In this document: piece by piece, positions 32,816-40,624 of the stretch
How the letters are laid out: each line of letters opens with the position of its first letter
Position numbering within the stretch: the first letter of the stretch is position 1
Notes under the pieces: generated by a model
What the model saw: the letters and a program-made list of their open reading frames with translations, nothing else
Told to the model about the DNA's origin: nothing
The model's database searches: none
Source: Planctomycetota bacterium
Lineage (GTDB): Bacteria > Planctomycetota > Planctomycetia > Isosphaerales > Isosphaeraceae
DNA: 40,871 nt
Direction of reading: 5' to 3'
NCBI GenBank assembly: GCA_021791715.1
Contig: JAJYWB010000059.1
Coordinates: 1 to 40,871 of the forward strand
Position numbers and translations under genes: made by a program

Positions 32816-34543
32816 TCACGCGCCGATCTCCGACGAAGCCTCGTGGTGGGTGATCCGCAACACCTCGTCGATCGTCGTCAAGCCCTTCAAAGCCTTGATC
32901 ATGCCGTCCTCGAACAGCGTGCGCATCCCCTGCTTTCGTGCGACCTTACGAATATTTTGTGTCGGCTCGTTCTTGAACGTCATCTCGCGCACGACGTTCG
33001 ACATGAGCATCAGCTCGTAAATCCCGAACCGGCCGCGATACCCCTTCTTGCCGCAGTAGACGCACCCCTTGCCGCGCATGAAATTCGCCTTCTTGGCGAT
33101 CTCGGGGCGAAGCCCGATCGACTGCAACAAATGCGGAGAAGGCTCGTACCGCACACGGCACTTGGGACAAACCTTGCGAACCAACCGCTGCGCCATGATT
33201 CCAATGACCGAACTCGCCACCAGGAACGGTTGAATCCCAATATCGACCAAACGTGTAATGGCGCTGGGCGCATCGTTCGTGTGCAATGTACTGAAAACCA
33301 AGTGCCCAGTCAGCGAGGCTTGAATCGCCGTGTTCGCGGTCTCCTCGTCGCGGATTTCGCCGACGAGGAGGATGTTCGGATTCTGCCGCAGCATGGCGCG
33401 GATGATCCGCGCGAACGTCATGCCGATCTTGGCTTTCACCTCGCACTGGTTGATCCCCGGCAGGTAATACTCGACCGGGTCTTCGGCGGTGATGATTTTG
33501 GTGTCGGGGCGGTTGAGTTCGTTGAGCGCCGCGTAGAGAGTCGTCGTCTTGCCCGATCCCGTCGGCCCCGTGACGAGGATGATTCCGTTGGGTCGTTTGA
33601 TCAATCCCGAGAACCGCTTCCAGTCTTCGTCGCCGAAGCCGAGATCGCGCAGGCCCACTTTGATGTTTTCGCGATCGAGAATCCGCATCACGACCGATTG
33701 ACCGTGGTTCGTCGGCAGCACGCTCACGCGGAAGTCGATGTCTTTCCCCGCGACGTGCATTTTAATCCGGCCGTCCTGGGGGCGCCGTTTCTCGGCGATG
33801 TCCATCGACCCCATGATCTTGATTCGGCTTACCATCGATCCCAGCAGCCGCCGAGGCGCCGAGTCGCGCTCCATCAGCACACCGTCGATCCGGTAGCGAA
33901 TCCGCACGCGATCGGCGAACGGCTCGATGTGAATATCCGAAGCCCTCATGTTGACCGCTTCTTGGATGATCAAATGCACGAGCCGGATGACGGGAGCGTC
34001 GCCGTCTTCGAGCCCGATGTGCGAGCCCCCTTTCGCCCCTCCCACGTCGTCGACGTAATCGATCGCGGTGTCGGTGAACTCTTGAAGCATCGAGTCGACC
34101 GATTCGGTCTCGGTCGTCGTGCTGCCGTAGTATTTGTTGATCGCCTCGACGATCGCCTCCCGCGGAGCGAGCGCCACGCCGATCTCGCGGTTGAGCACGA
34201 ACCGGAGCTTCTCGATCGTCTCGAAGTCCATCGGGTTGTGCATGATCACGCGGATCACGCCGTTCTCTTGCGCCAGCGGCATCACGACGTTTTCGCGCGC
34301 GATCGATTCGGGGACGAGCTCGATCACCGAGTGGGGAATCTCGATCTCCCTCAGCTCCACGAAATCCATGCCGAACTCCTCGGCCTTGGCTTTCATGATC
34401 TCCTCGGGTTCGGCGTAGCCGAGCTTCGTCAACGCCTCCTCGAGCGGCAGATTCGGCATCCGCTCGGCCTCTTTAATCTGATCGGGGCCGACGACGCCGC
34501 GCTTGATCAAAATATCGGTCCACTTTTTCGTCTGCTTGGCCAT
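32816..34543 (-). CDS. gspE: GspE/PilB-type assembly ATPase, copy 1
   Basis: The first gene of the secretion/pilus cluster. ATG 34543 (MAKQTKKWTDILIKRG) is favoured; an in-frame upstream start at 34573 has no better signal. 575 residues with an MshEN-type N-terminal domain (IKEAERMPNLPLEEALTKLG, VELVPESIARENVVMPLAQE), then the ATPase core: DIHIEPFADRVRIRYRIDGV, Walker A GPTGSGKTTTLYAAL (~324-338), ILLVGEIRDEETANTAIQAS, the His box GHLVFSTLHTNDAPS and the zinc site CPKC (~455) ... CVYC (~493). It is expected to power pseudopilus or pilus extension from the inner-membrane face with GspF. Cotranscription with the downstream genes is likely but spacers of 170-370 bp leave room for internal promoters. 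Confidence 0.94.
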   Translation of the reverse strand: MAKQTKKWTDILIKRGVVGPDQIKEAERMPNLPLEEALTKLGYAEPEEIMKAKAEEFGMDFVELREIEIPHSVIELVPESIARENVVMPLAQENGVIRVIMHNPMDFETIEKLRFVLNREIGVALAPREAIVEAINKYYGSTTTETESVDSMLQEFTDTAIDYVDDVGGAKGGSHIGLEDGDAPVIRLVHLIIQEAVNMRASDIHIEPFADRVRIRYRIDGVLMERDSAPRRLLGSMVSRIKIMGSMDIAEKRRPQDGRIKMHVAGKDIDFRVSVLPTNHGQSVVMRILDRENIKVGLRDLGFGDEDWKRFSGLIKRPNGIILVTGPTGSGKTTTLYAALNELNRPDTKIITAEDPVEYYLPGINQCEVKAKIGMTFARIIRAMLRQNPNILLVGEIRDEETANTAIQASLTGHLVFSTLHTNDAPSAITRLVDIGIQPFLVASSVIGIMAQRLVRKVCPKCRVRYEPSPHLLQSIGLRPEIAKKANFMRGKGCVYCGKKGYRGRFGIYELMLMSNVVREMTFKNEPTQNIRKVARKQGMRTLFEDGMIKALKGLTTIDEVLRITHHEASSEIGA

Positions 34544-34915
34544 GAAAGTGCGTGCTCCGTGGTCGGTCCGCAAGTCGCGGCGGCCGGTCGTTCGGTGTGG
34601 GCGCCGCGCGAGTTCAATGTGGCGTGATATGTTCTCGTGTTGTGGGCGTGTCCGCGCGTCGGCCGACCGCTCGCGCGCGATCGGCCCGCCGCGATCACCC
34701 GCGGACGAGCGTGGACATGACCAAAAGAATATCTTTTACGTTACCACGACTCGACCGCGACGACAAGCAACCACTTTCATTTTACGACGCGGTTCGACGT
34801 CGCGCGATCGATTTCGATCGCCGCGGAGCTTTCGAGCGAGAATCACCGAGAATTCCAGGCCGCCGTTCGACGTCTCGGCGTTTGTTCAAAGTTTTTCAGG
34901 CGCCTTTAGCCACCG
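34544..34915. other. gene-free spacer upstream of the secretion cluster
   Basis: This stretch should contain the promoter for the secretion/pilus cluster (minus strand) and the end of the methyltransferase-like transcript. No reading frame is credible. A ggcgcc palindrome near 34900 is too short to call a terminator, and no clear promoter boxes were recognised. Confidence 0.5.
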
Positions 34916-36577
34916 TCATCCGCCGCGAACCAGCCGCGCGATGAAGAGAGCGTCTCCCCCCGATTCCTCGGACGTGATGTGCAAGATCCCCGATGTCGGT
35001 CGGTCGGAGGCGACGAGCGGATGCAGGAACGGGTCGAGCCGAAAATCGGTCCGACGCTCCAGAAAACCGTCGATGATCGTCTGAGTTTCCTCGCGGGTTT
35101 GAGTCGGACAAACATAAATCAAAAGGCCCCCCGGCTTGACCGATCGCGCTCCCGCCGCGAGCGCCGAAGACTGCCCCCGCGCGAACCCCGCGATCGCCGC
35201 GGGATCGAACCAATAACGAGCCTCGGGACGCCTCCGCCACGTGCCGATCGCCGAGCTCTCGGGCTCGACCACAACGCCGTCGAAGCTCGCGGCCTTGCCC
35301 ACGTCCCCCTTGCCGCTCCATAAACGTGTCGTCACATTACATAAAGGCAAACGCCGAGCCCGCTCGGCGATTCGCTTCATGTCCGACTCGCGCGGAGCGG
35401 TCGCGACGACCGTCCCTTTGCCTTTCATCAACGATGCAATATGTAAGGCGACGTCGCCGCGTCCGCGTTCGTCGACCCGCCAGCGTTCGCCGGGATCGGG
35501 GTCGGCGACGAGCCCGACCGCCTGAACAGCGAGGTCTTCAATCTCGAGCCGGCCGCGGCGGAAAGCCTCGACGTTCGTCAGGTCGACGTCGCGATCGAGC
35601 CGAGCGGCGTGCGTGACGCGGCGATGCACCCAGGGGCGAAGTCCGATGCGTCTGAGTTCGTTCCAGACGATCTCGGGATCCTCGGTTAAGGCGCGAACCC
35701 ATAAGTCCGCGGGTTTTTGCAGCGTTTCCAGGAACGACAAATACCGCGCCTTCGCCGACCCGAAGCCCGCCGGCATCATCAAATGATCACGCAACCCCGC
35801 GGGAAAAAGCCGCCACGGGTCGGCGTTGATCGGCGCTCCTCCCGCGAGATGCCGAAGCCCCTCGCACCTTTCGGTCCAACCCGGCGCGTCTCCGAGCGGG
35901 ATCAGATCCTCGCCCCGTTTGCCGAGCCTCCGAGCGAGCGTTCGCGCCAGGGGATCGATCGTCTGCGAATCGAGTTGAAGCGCGATCAGCAGCCGTTCCT
36001 CGAACCGATCGGCGCGGATCGCGTCGACCCAGCCTCGCGTGCGAAACAACGCCCGGGCCGCGGCGAACACGACCGAACGATCGAGTGCGTTCAAACCGCG
36101 AATCCGTCGAAACCAATAATTGAGAGAATGTTCAAGCGATATTTTCTCGTGAACGACTTCGCGTTCGACCTCGGGGAGGATTTCGATCAAGAAATCGGCG
36201 AGCCGATCGAAGCCGATCGCGCTCGCCGCGATCGGTTCGGGGGCGCCGAAGCGTCGTTCGCGTGTCGGTGAGATTGATCCGCCGCGGTCCGATCGACGCG
36301 ATCCTCCTTCGGTCCGTCGCGATCCCGATTCGTCGGTTTCGCCCGCGTGCGGATCGCGATCGTTTTCGACGGCGCGATCGTCGTGAGCGCGTCGCCCGGC
36401 GTTCGGAAACGGCGAAGGTTTATGCGTTCGGGCGGGGGCTCGCCGCGGCGGTTTGATCGAATCCGCGGCGTTCGGCCTCGGTCGAGGCTTCGGCGAGCCG
36501 ATCGGCGCTCGCCGGGGAGGCTTCGACGCTTCGTTCGCGTCCTCGCGCCGCGTTTGGGAACGATCCCTTTTTTTCAT
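34916..36577 (-). CDS. RsmB/NOP-family RNA methyltransferase homologue, probably catalytically dead
   Basis: ATG 36577 gives 553 residues; a TTG at 36688 would add 37. Residues ~1-125 are basic, Pro/Arg/Ser-rich and disordered. A NusB-like helical domain follows (NALDRSVVFAAARALFRTRG), then an RsmB-type Rossmann domain. The frame of the family is clear (GRLEIEDLAVQAVGLVADPD, IGTWRRRPEARYWF, VKPGGLLIYVC, GFLERRTDFRL), but key motifs are altered: the SAM loop normally AAPGGKT reads ERGRGDV, the acidic residue of motif II is lost (VVATAP), and the motif IV PCSG reads PESS. One Cys remains in motif VI (YVCPT). Active members make 5-methylcytosine in rRNA. This one may be an RNA-binding scaffold. 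It follows the protease gene in the same direction. Confidence 0.75.
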   Translation of the reverse strand: MKKRDRSQTRREDANEASKPPRRAPIGSPKPRPRPNAADSIKPPRRAPARTHKPSPFPNAGRRAHDDRAVENDRDPHAGETDESGSRRTEGGSRRSDRGGSISPTRERRFGAPEPIAASAIGFDRLADFLIEILPEVEREVVHEKISLEHSLNYWFRRIRGLNALDRSVVFAAARALFRTRGWVDAIRADRFEERLLIALQLDSQTIDPLARTLARRLGKRGEDLIPLGDAPGWTERCEGLRHLAGGAPINADPWRLFPAGLRDHLMMPAGFGSAKARYLSFLETLQKPADLWVRALTEDPEIVWNELRRIGLRPWVHRRVTHAARLDRDVDLTNVEAFRRGRLEIEDLAVQAVGLVADPDPGERWRVDERGRGDVALHIASLMKGKGTVVATAPRESDMKRIAERARRLPLCNVTTRLWSGKGDVGKAASFDGVVVEPESSAIGTWRRRPEARYWFDPAAIAGFARGQSSALAAGARSVKPGGLLIYVCPTQTREETQTIIDGFLERRTDFRLDPFLHPLVASDRPTSGILHITSEESGGDALFIARLVRGG

Positions 36578-36725
36578 CGAAAAATCTACAATTCTTAAGT
36601 ATAATATACCGTTTGGATTCGAGGCTTCGTACGATCGGCGCTTCGAGAGCGAGGGGCGATTGTAACCGAACGCGGCTCGGCGGTCCAAGGCGAAACGATT
36701 TGATTCAGAAATTTATCTTGATATG

Positions 36726-38939
36726 CTATTGTTTACGTTTGGCGGTCGAGCGCGGTTTCGGCGCCGTTTTGCCCGCCTGTTTCGCGGGTTTCGGGGGCAT
36801 CGTCACGGCGTGGAGCGCCGTCATCGTCAGCATGACGAATTTGCCGCCGTCGGGATGAACGAGGAATTGTCTGGTTTCTCCCATGCCGAAGTTGAATTCT
36901 TTCAATTTCAATCCGTGCGAATCGAAGACGACGAGCTGCTTGCCGCCGCCGTGCGCGTACACCCAGCCCCCCTTGACGTCGACCGCGAGCGCCTTGGGGA
37001 ACATCCCGGCGCCGATCGTCATTACCGGAAATGAAAGATGCGTGGATTTGTAGATAAAAATAGGATTGGGCGGCGGGGGGTAGGGTGCGCGGGGAGAGCC
37101 CGGGGGGCCGTCGATCGCCGACGCGTGATTCCCTCCCACCGAAGGCAAGCAGATGTAGGCGTCGTCGGGGCTGAGTTCGATTTTCTGCGGCAAAATCCCC
37201 AGCCTTGGGCTTTGCTCTTCAAAACGGAGCAAACTTCCCTTGATCCGATAACGAATGAGTTGTTCATCACGTCCTGTTGTGAAGAGGTATTTGCCGTCGG
37301 ACGAGACGACGGGGTATTTGAATCCTCCGTCTTTACCAAACGACGTGGGGGCGAGCTGTTTGACGAGTCGTTTTTCTTTGAGGTCGAGGATCGAAAGCAT
37401 TCCCTGGCCGTCGATCGAATAAGCGATCGCAAGTTTGGGGGACGACGCGATCACGTGCGGGCTCGGCGTCGAGATCGTCCCCTTGACGTCGAGCGATTCG
37501 GGACCAAGGATCCATATTTCTTGATCGTCTTCGAGCGCGACGAGCAAACCTTCGCTCGATAAGCACATCCATGAGCATTTTTTTCCGATCGAAGTTTGCG
37601 AGATTTCTTGCATGGTTTTGAAATCGATCTCGCTGACGCGGCCGGGGTTGGGTTCAAGGAAATAAAAGCTTTTTCCGCTCGGCGCCCAGCACATGCATGG
37701 GGGAATCATCATACCGGAAACCCGTTTTTCGACGATTTTGAGATCGCCGAGTTCGCGACTGGTCGGCTCGTTCGTGGGACCGCCGCGGATCTCGTTCATT
37801 CCCGCGTTCGGCGGCGGCGGATTTTTATCGGGCGATGCGAGCGGCTCGGCGCGAAGATTCGCGGTCGCGAACCCTCGCGCCGCGTCGATCCGTTTGACGA
37901 CGGGGGCGTTATAAAACGTTTTTCCCTGAAAGGTCGTGTACGACGCCTGAACGAGATAGACGACGGGTTTGTTCAGGCTCGAGGGGAGCTTGAACGTTTC
38001 GGAGTGATAACGACCTCCCGTTTTCGCCGGGACGAGGTCGATTTCACGCCCTCCCGGAAGCTTCGACCAACGTCCGTCGTCTCCCGGTTTGGAGGGCGAG
38101 TTCACGCTTTCGGATCGAGCCAATATCACCGAGACCTTGCGAATCCGCTTGAGCGGATCGATCACTTTGGCGTCGACCGTCACGTCGGCGATCTCCGACG
38201 ATATTCCCGAGATGAGAACTCCGATATCCTCCACTTTCCCTTCGAGCATCGCCGTCAATTCGGCGCGAGGGATCGCCGAACCGATCGAGTTCCCCTTGAT
38301 CGTCGCGACCGCGACCCCGACGAGCCTCCCTTGCGAATCGACGACCGGCCCGCCGCTGTTTCCTGGATTCAGATCGCCGTTGATCTGAACGATCGACACC
38401 TCGTCTTTATCGTTCCTCCGCAAACTCGAAATCGAACCCCGATCCACCGTGATCGCGGGGCTTCGCGTATTCGTCGACGACGACTCGCCCAATGGAAAGC
38501 CAAAAATATAAACAGGCAACGTTTCAATAAGTTCGGGAGGGTGGTTGAAATCGAGCGCCGCGGGGACGTCTTTCACACCCGAGGCTTTGATCACGGCGAG
38601 ATCTTTGACGGAATCGGTGGCGACGATCTCGGCCTTCACCTTCTGTTCGTCTTTCGTCCCCGACCGCAGGACGATCGATAAAGTGGACACCATCCGTTTA
38701 ACGGCGACCTCTTCGTGCGTGACGACGTGATCGTTCGTCACGACGAGAATCGAATCGCCGTCGACCTTCACGACGAATCCCGAACCCGGGTGGACGGTTC
38801 GGCCGATTTCGGTTTTGACCAAGACCGTCGCGGCTTTGATCGCATTGAGCGTTTCGATCGGGATCGCTTCGTCGGCGCGCGCCGCGAACGAAACGAGTCC
38901 GAATATGGAGCATATACCGATTCGGGTCGCGGATCGCAT
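36726..38939 (-). CDS. secreted HtrA-like serine protease with C-terminal propeller-like domain
   Basis: ATG 38939 is chosen because ttggag lies nine bases upstream and a signal peptide follows at once (MRSATRIGICSIFGLVSFAA, cleavage near AARA-D). 737 residues. The protease domain covers ~25-250 with the full trypsin-like triad: His in VTNDHVVT (~70), Asp in DLAVIK (~112) and Ser in GNSGGP (~191). No PDZ domain is seen. Instead a middle beta-rich region (~260-380, pattern KPVVYLVQASYTTFQGKTFY) leads to a C-terminal half (~410-720) with repeated WD40/YVTN-like strands (CMCWAPSGKSFYFLEPNPG, YPVVSSDGKYLFTTGRDEQL, GWVYAHGGGKQLVVFDSHGL). It would act in the periplasm or outside the cell. The family partner is unknown. 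It ends TAAKRKQ-like in a Lys/Ala/Pro-rich tail. Confidence 0.85.
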   Translation of the reverse strand: MRSATRIGICSIFGLVSFAARADEAIPIETLNAIKAATVLVKTEIGRTVHPGSGFVVKVDGDSILVVTNDHVVTHEEVAVKRMVSTLSIVLRSGTKDEQKVKAEIVATDSVKDLAVIKASGVKDVPAALDFNHPPELIETLPVYIFGFPLGESSSTNTRSPAITVDRGSISSLRRNDKDEVSIVQINGDLNPGNSGGPVVDSQGRLVGVAVATIKGNSIGSAIPRAELTAMLEGKVEDIGVLISGISSEIADVTVDAKVIDPLKRIRKVSVILARSESVNSPSKPGDDGRWSKLPGGREIDLVPAKTGGRYHSETFKLPSSLNKPVVYLVQASYTTFQGKTFYNAPVVKRIDAARGFATANLRAEPLASPDKNPPPPNAGMNEIRGGPTNEPTSRELGDLKIVEKRVSGMMIPPCMCWAPSGKSFYFLEPNPGRVSEIDFKTMQEISQTSIGKKCSWMCLSSEGLLVALEDDQEIWILGPESLDVKGTISTPSPHVIASSPKLAIAYSIDGQGMLSILDLKEKRLVKQLAPTSFGKDGGFKYPVVSSDGKYLFTTGRDEQLIRYRIKGSLLRFEEQSPRLGILPQKIELSPDDAYICLPSVGGNHASAIDGPPGSPRAPYPPPPNPIFIYKSTHLSFPVMTIGAGMFPKALAVDVKGGWVYAHGGGKQLVVFDSHGLKLKEFNFGMGETRQFLVHPDGGKFVMLTMTALHAVTMPPKPAKQAGKTAPKPRSTAKRKQ

Positions 38940-39446
38940 GGCGTGAACTCCAAGATTGGGTTCGGAACCACAAGATAGCACGCAAACCGGACCGCGCGTA
39001 GCGTGCGTTCCCAATTTTTATCATGATGTCGTAGGTAAACCGTTTTACGTCGGTTTTAAGCCTTATTTAGCGGACAAGCCTTATCAAGCTAGTTACGCCT
39101 TTATTAAGAAGTAACAGGGTTATATTACAGAAGGATCATTTAAAATATTATAGGGAAAAAGAAATCTTTTTATTGCAACATGAGGTGTCTTCAGTTGTAT
39201 GGAGGCCGGAGGGAACGGTCGATTCGGCTTTTTCGGACGTCGGGATCGGCGCGCCGATGAATTTCGTTTCATGTCGGTGGAGATTTATTGGACGAACGGC
39301 GTCTCGGCGCGTACTATGATGTCGAAGGTGAAATCGATCGCGACCTCTCCCCCCCGAACTTTTCGCACGTTCTTTTTAAATCGCATACCGGCGGTATCGA
39401 ACCCGACCGAAGCGTCGAGGCCGCGGGCTCTTTTGAATAGAATTCG
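38940..39446. other. divergent spacer with AT-rich control region
   Basis: It lies between the protease gene (minus) and rho (plus) and must contain both promoters. Positions 39018-39180 are markedly AT-rich against the GC-rich surroundings. Within them aagccttat occurs at 39058-39066 and 39076-39084, with a third related copy, acgcctttat, at 39095-39104, spaced 18-19 bp. A TATTAT near 39150 with TTACAG upstream is a weak candidate -10/-35 for rho, but the spacing is short. No gene is supported here. Confidence 0.5.
39058..39104 (+). promoter_or_regulatory. three spaced AAGCCTTAT direct repeats, candidate operator
   Basis: Two exact 9-mers and one diverged copy repeat at 18-19 bp intervals in the AT-rich divergent promoter region. 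This spacing would put them at nearly two helical turns apart. Function is inferred from position only. Confidence 0.3.
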
Positions 39447-40583
39447 ATGAATATGACGAATCTCTCCACCGACATGATCGAGGGTGTGCTTGAACTTGGC
39501 GCCGGCGGCGGCTTTTTGAGGAACATCGCGCGCGGGCTCAAGCCCGCGGCGGGGGATGCGCAGGTCGGTTCGGCGCTCATCGCGCGGCATCGGCTGCGGT
39601 CGGGAGCGTGGGTCGCGGGGCGTCTCGAGCCGCGCCGCGGACCCGTCGCAAGGCTCGCCGAGATCGTTGAAATCGAGCGTCGACCCGTCGCCGAACTCGA
39701 CGTCGCGAGAGGCTTCGACGACCTGACGCCGATCGACCCGCGCCTGCCGATACGCCTCGAAACGGGCGCCGAGCCGATCGGGCCTCGCCTGATCGATCTT
39801 TTCACCCCCATCGGCAAAGGGCAACGCGGGCTTATCGTCGCTCCGCCTCGGAGCGGAAAAACGATCCTTTTGCAGCAGATCGCCGACGCCGTCGTCGCCA
39901 ATCATCCCGAGATCGAGCTGATCGTTTTGCTGATCGACGAACGTCCCGAGGAGGTTTCCGAGTTTCGCCGGACGATCAAGGGAGGCGACGTGCTCGCGTC
40001 TTCACTCGATCATTCGACCGAGGAGCACGTTCGGCTCGCCGAACTCGCGATCGAACGGGGCAAGCGGATCGCCGAAAGCGGCGGGGACGTACTGATCCTT
40101 CTCGACAGTCTCACGCGATTGGCTCGTGCTTACAACAAACATTCGAGCACGGGTCGAACGATGTCGGGGGGGGTCGATATTCGCGCCCTCGACGTTCCCA
40201 AACGTCTTTTCGGAGCGGCGCGGGCGTTCGAGGAGGGGGGCTCGCTCACCGTCCTGGCTTCGGTTTTGATCGAAACGGGAAGCAGGATGGACGACGTGAT
40301 CTTTCAAGAATTCAAGGGAACTGGAAATATGGAACTCGTTCTCGATCGCAAGCTCGCCGAGCGCCGCGTTTGGCCCGCGATCGATATCCAGCAATCGGGA
40401 ACTCGCAAGGAGGAACGGTTGCTCGATTCCAAATCGCTCGCCTCGATGACGAGCCTCCGCCGCGGCCTCTCGGCGCTCAAGCCCGATGAGGCGATGGAAT
40501 CGCTTGTCGAACGACTTCCCAAATATCCGACGAATGCGATCTTTCTTGATAAAATCGGCGATGTTTTGGCGAAAGCACGGTGA
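39447..40583 (+). CDS. rho: transcription termination factor Rho, short form
   Basis: Rho is a hexameric RNA helicase that ends transcription. The 378-residue product is shorter than the ~420 of Escherichia coli Rho. It starts within a few residues of the RNA-binding OB domain (MIEGVLELGAGGGFLRNIAR), so the N-terminal helical bundle is missing. ATPase motifs are complete: GLIVAPPRSGKTILLQQIAD at ~129-148 (the usual APPKAGKT has Arg-Ser here but keeps the Walker lysine), the LLIDERPEEV block, Walker B VLILLDSLTRLARAYN, the RNA-contacting Q/R loops (TMSGGVDIRALDVPKRLF, EFKGTGNMELVLDRK) and the arginine finger SGTRKEER. Many planctomycete Rho proteins are thought to have long N-terminal extensions, which makes a short one notable. 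ATG 39447 or 39453 could be used; neither has a strong ribosome-binding site. Confidence 0.92.
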   Translation: MNMTNLSTDMIEGVLELGAGGGFLRNIARGLKPAAGDAQVGSALIARHRLRSGAWVAGRLEPRRGPVARLAEIVEIERRPVAELDVARGFDDLTPIDPRLPIRLETGAEPIGPRLIDLFTPIGKGQRGLIVAPPRSGKTILLQQIADAVVANHPEIELIVLLIDERPEEVSEFRRTIKGGDVLASSLDHSTEEHVRLAELAIERGKRIAESGGDVLILLDSLTRLARAYNKHSSTGRTMSGGVDIRALDVPKRLFGAARAFEEGGSLTVLASVLIETGSRMDDVIFQEFKGTGNMELVLDRKLAERRVWPAIDIQQSGTRKEERLLDSKSLASMTSLRRGLSALKPDEAMESLVERLPKYPTNAIFLDKIGDVLAKAR

Positions 40584-40624
40584 AGATCGATCGAGTTAAC
40601 GATATATCAGGGACCTGAGAATTT

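Noticed and set aside
32568..32819. An 83-codon minus-strand frame between the GspE-type gene and pilT
   Set aside because: Arg/Gly-rich, no homology, no ribosome-binding site, and it overlaps the end of the GspE-type gene.
32543..34627. A long plus-strand open frame antisense to the GspE-type ATPase
   Set aside because: The minus-strand gene has every ATPase motif; the antisense product is His/Arg/Asp-rich without domains.
39037..39056. An aaaccg ... cggttt hairpin followed by TTAAG as a terminator
   Set aside because: The stem is short, and no plus-strand gene lies upstream that would need it.
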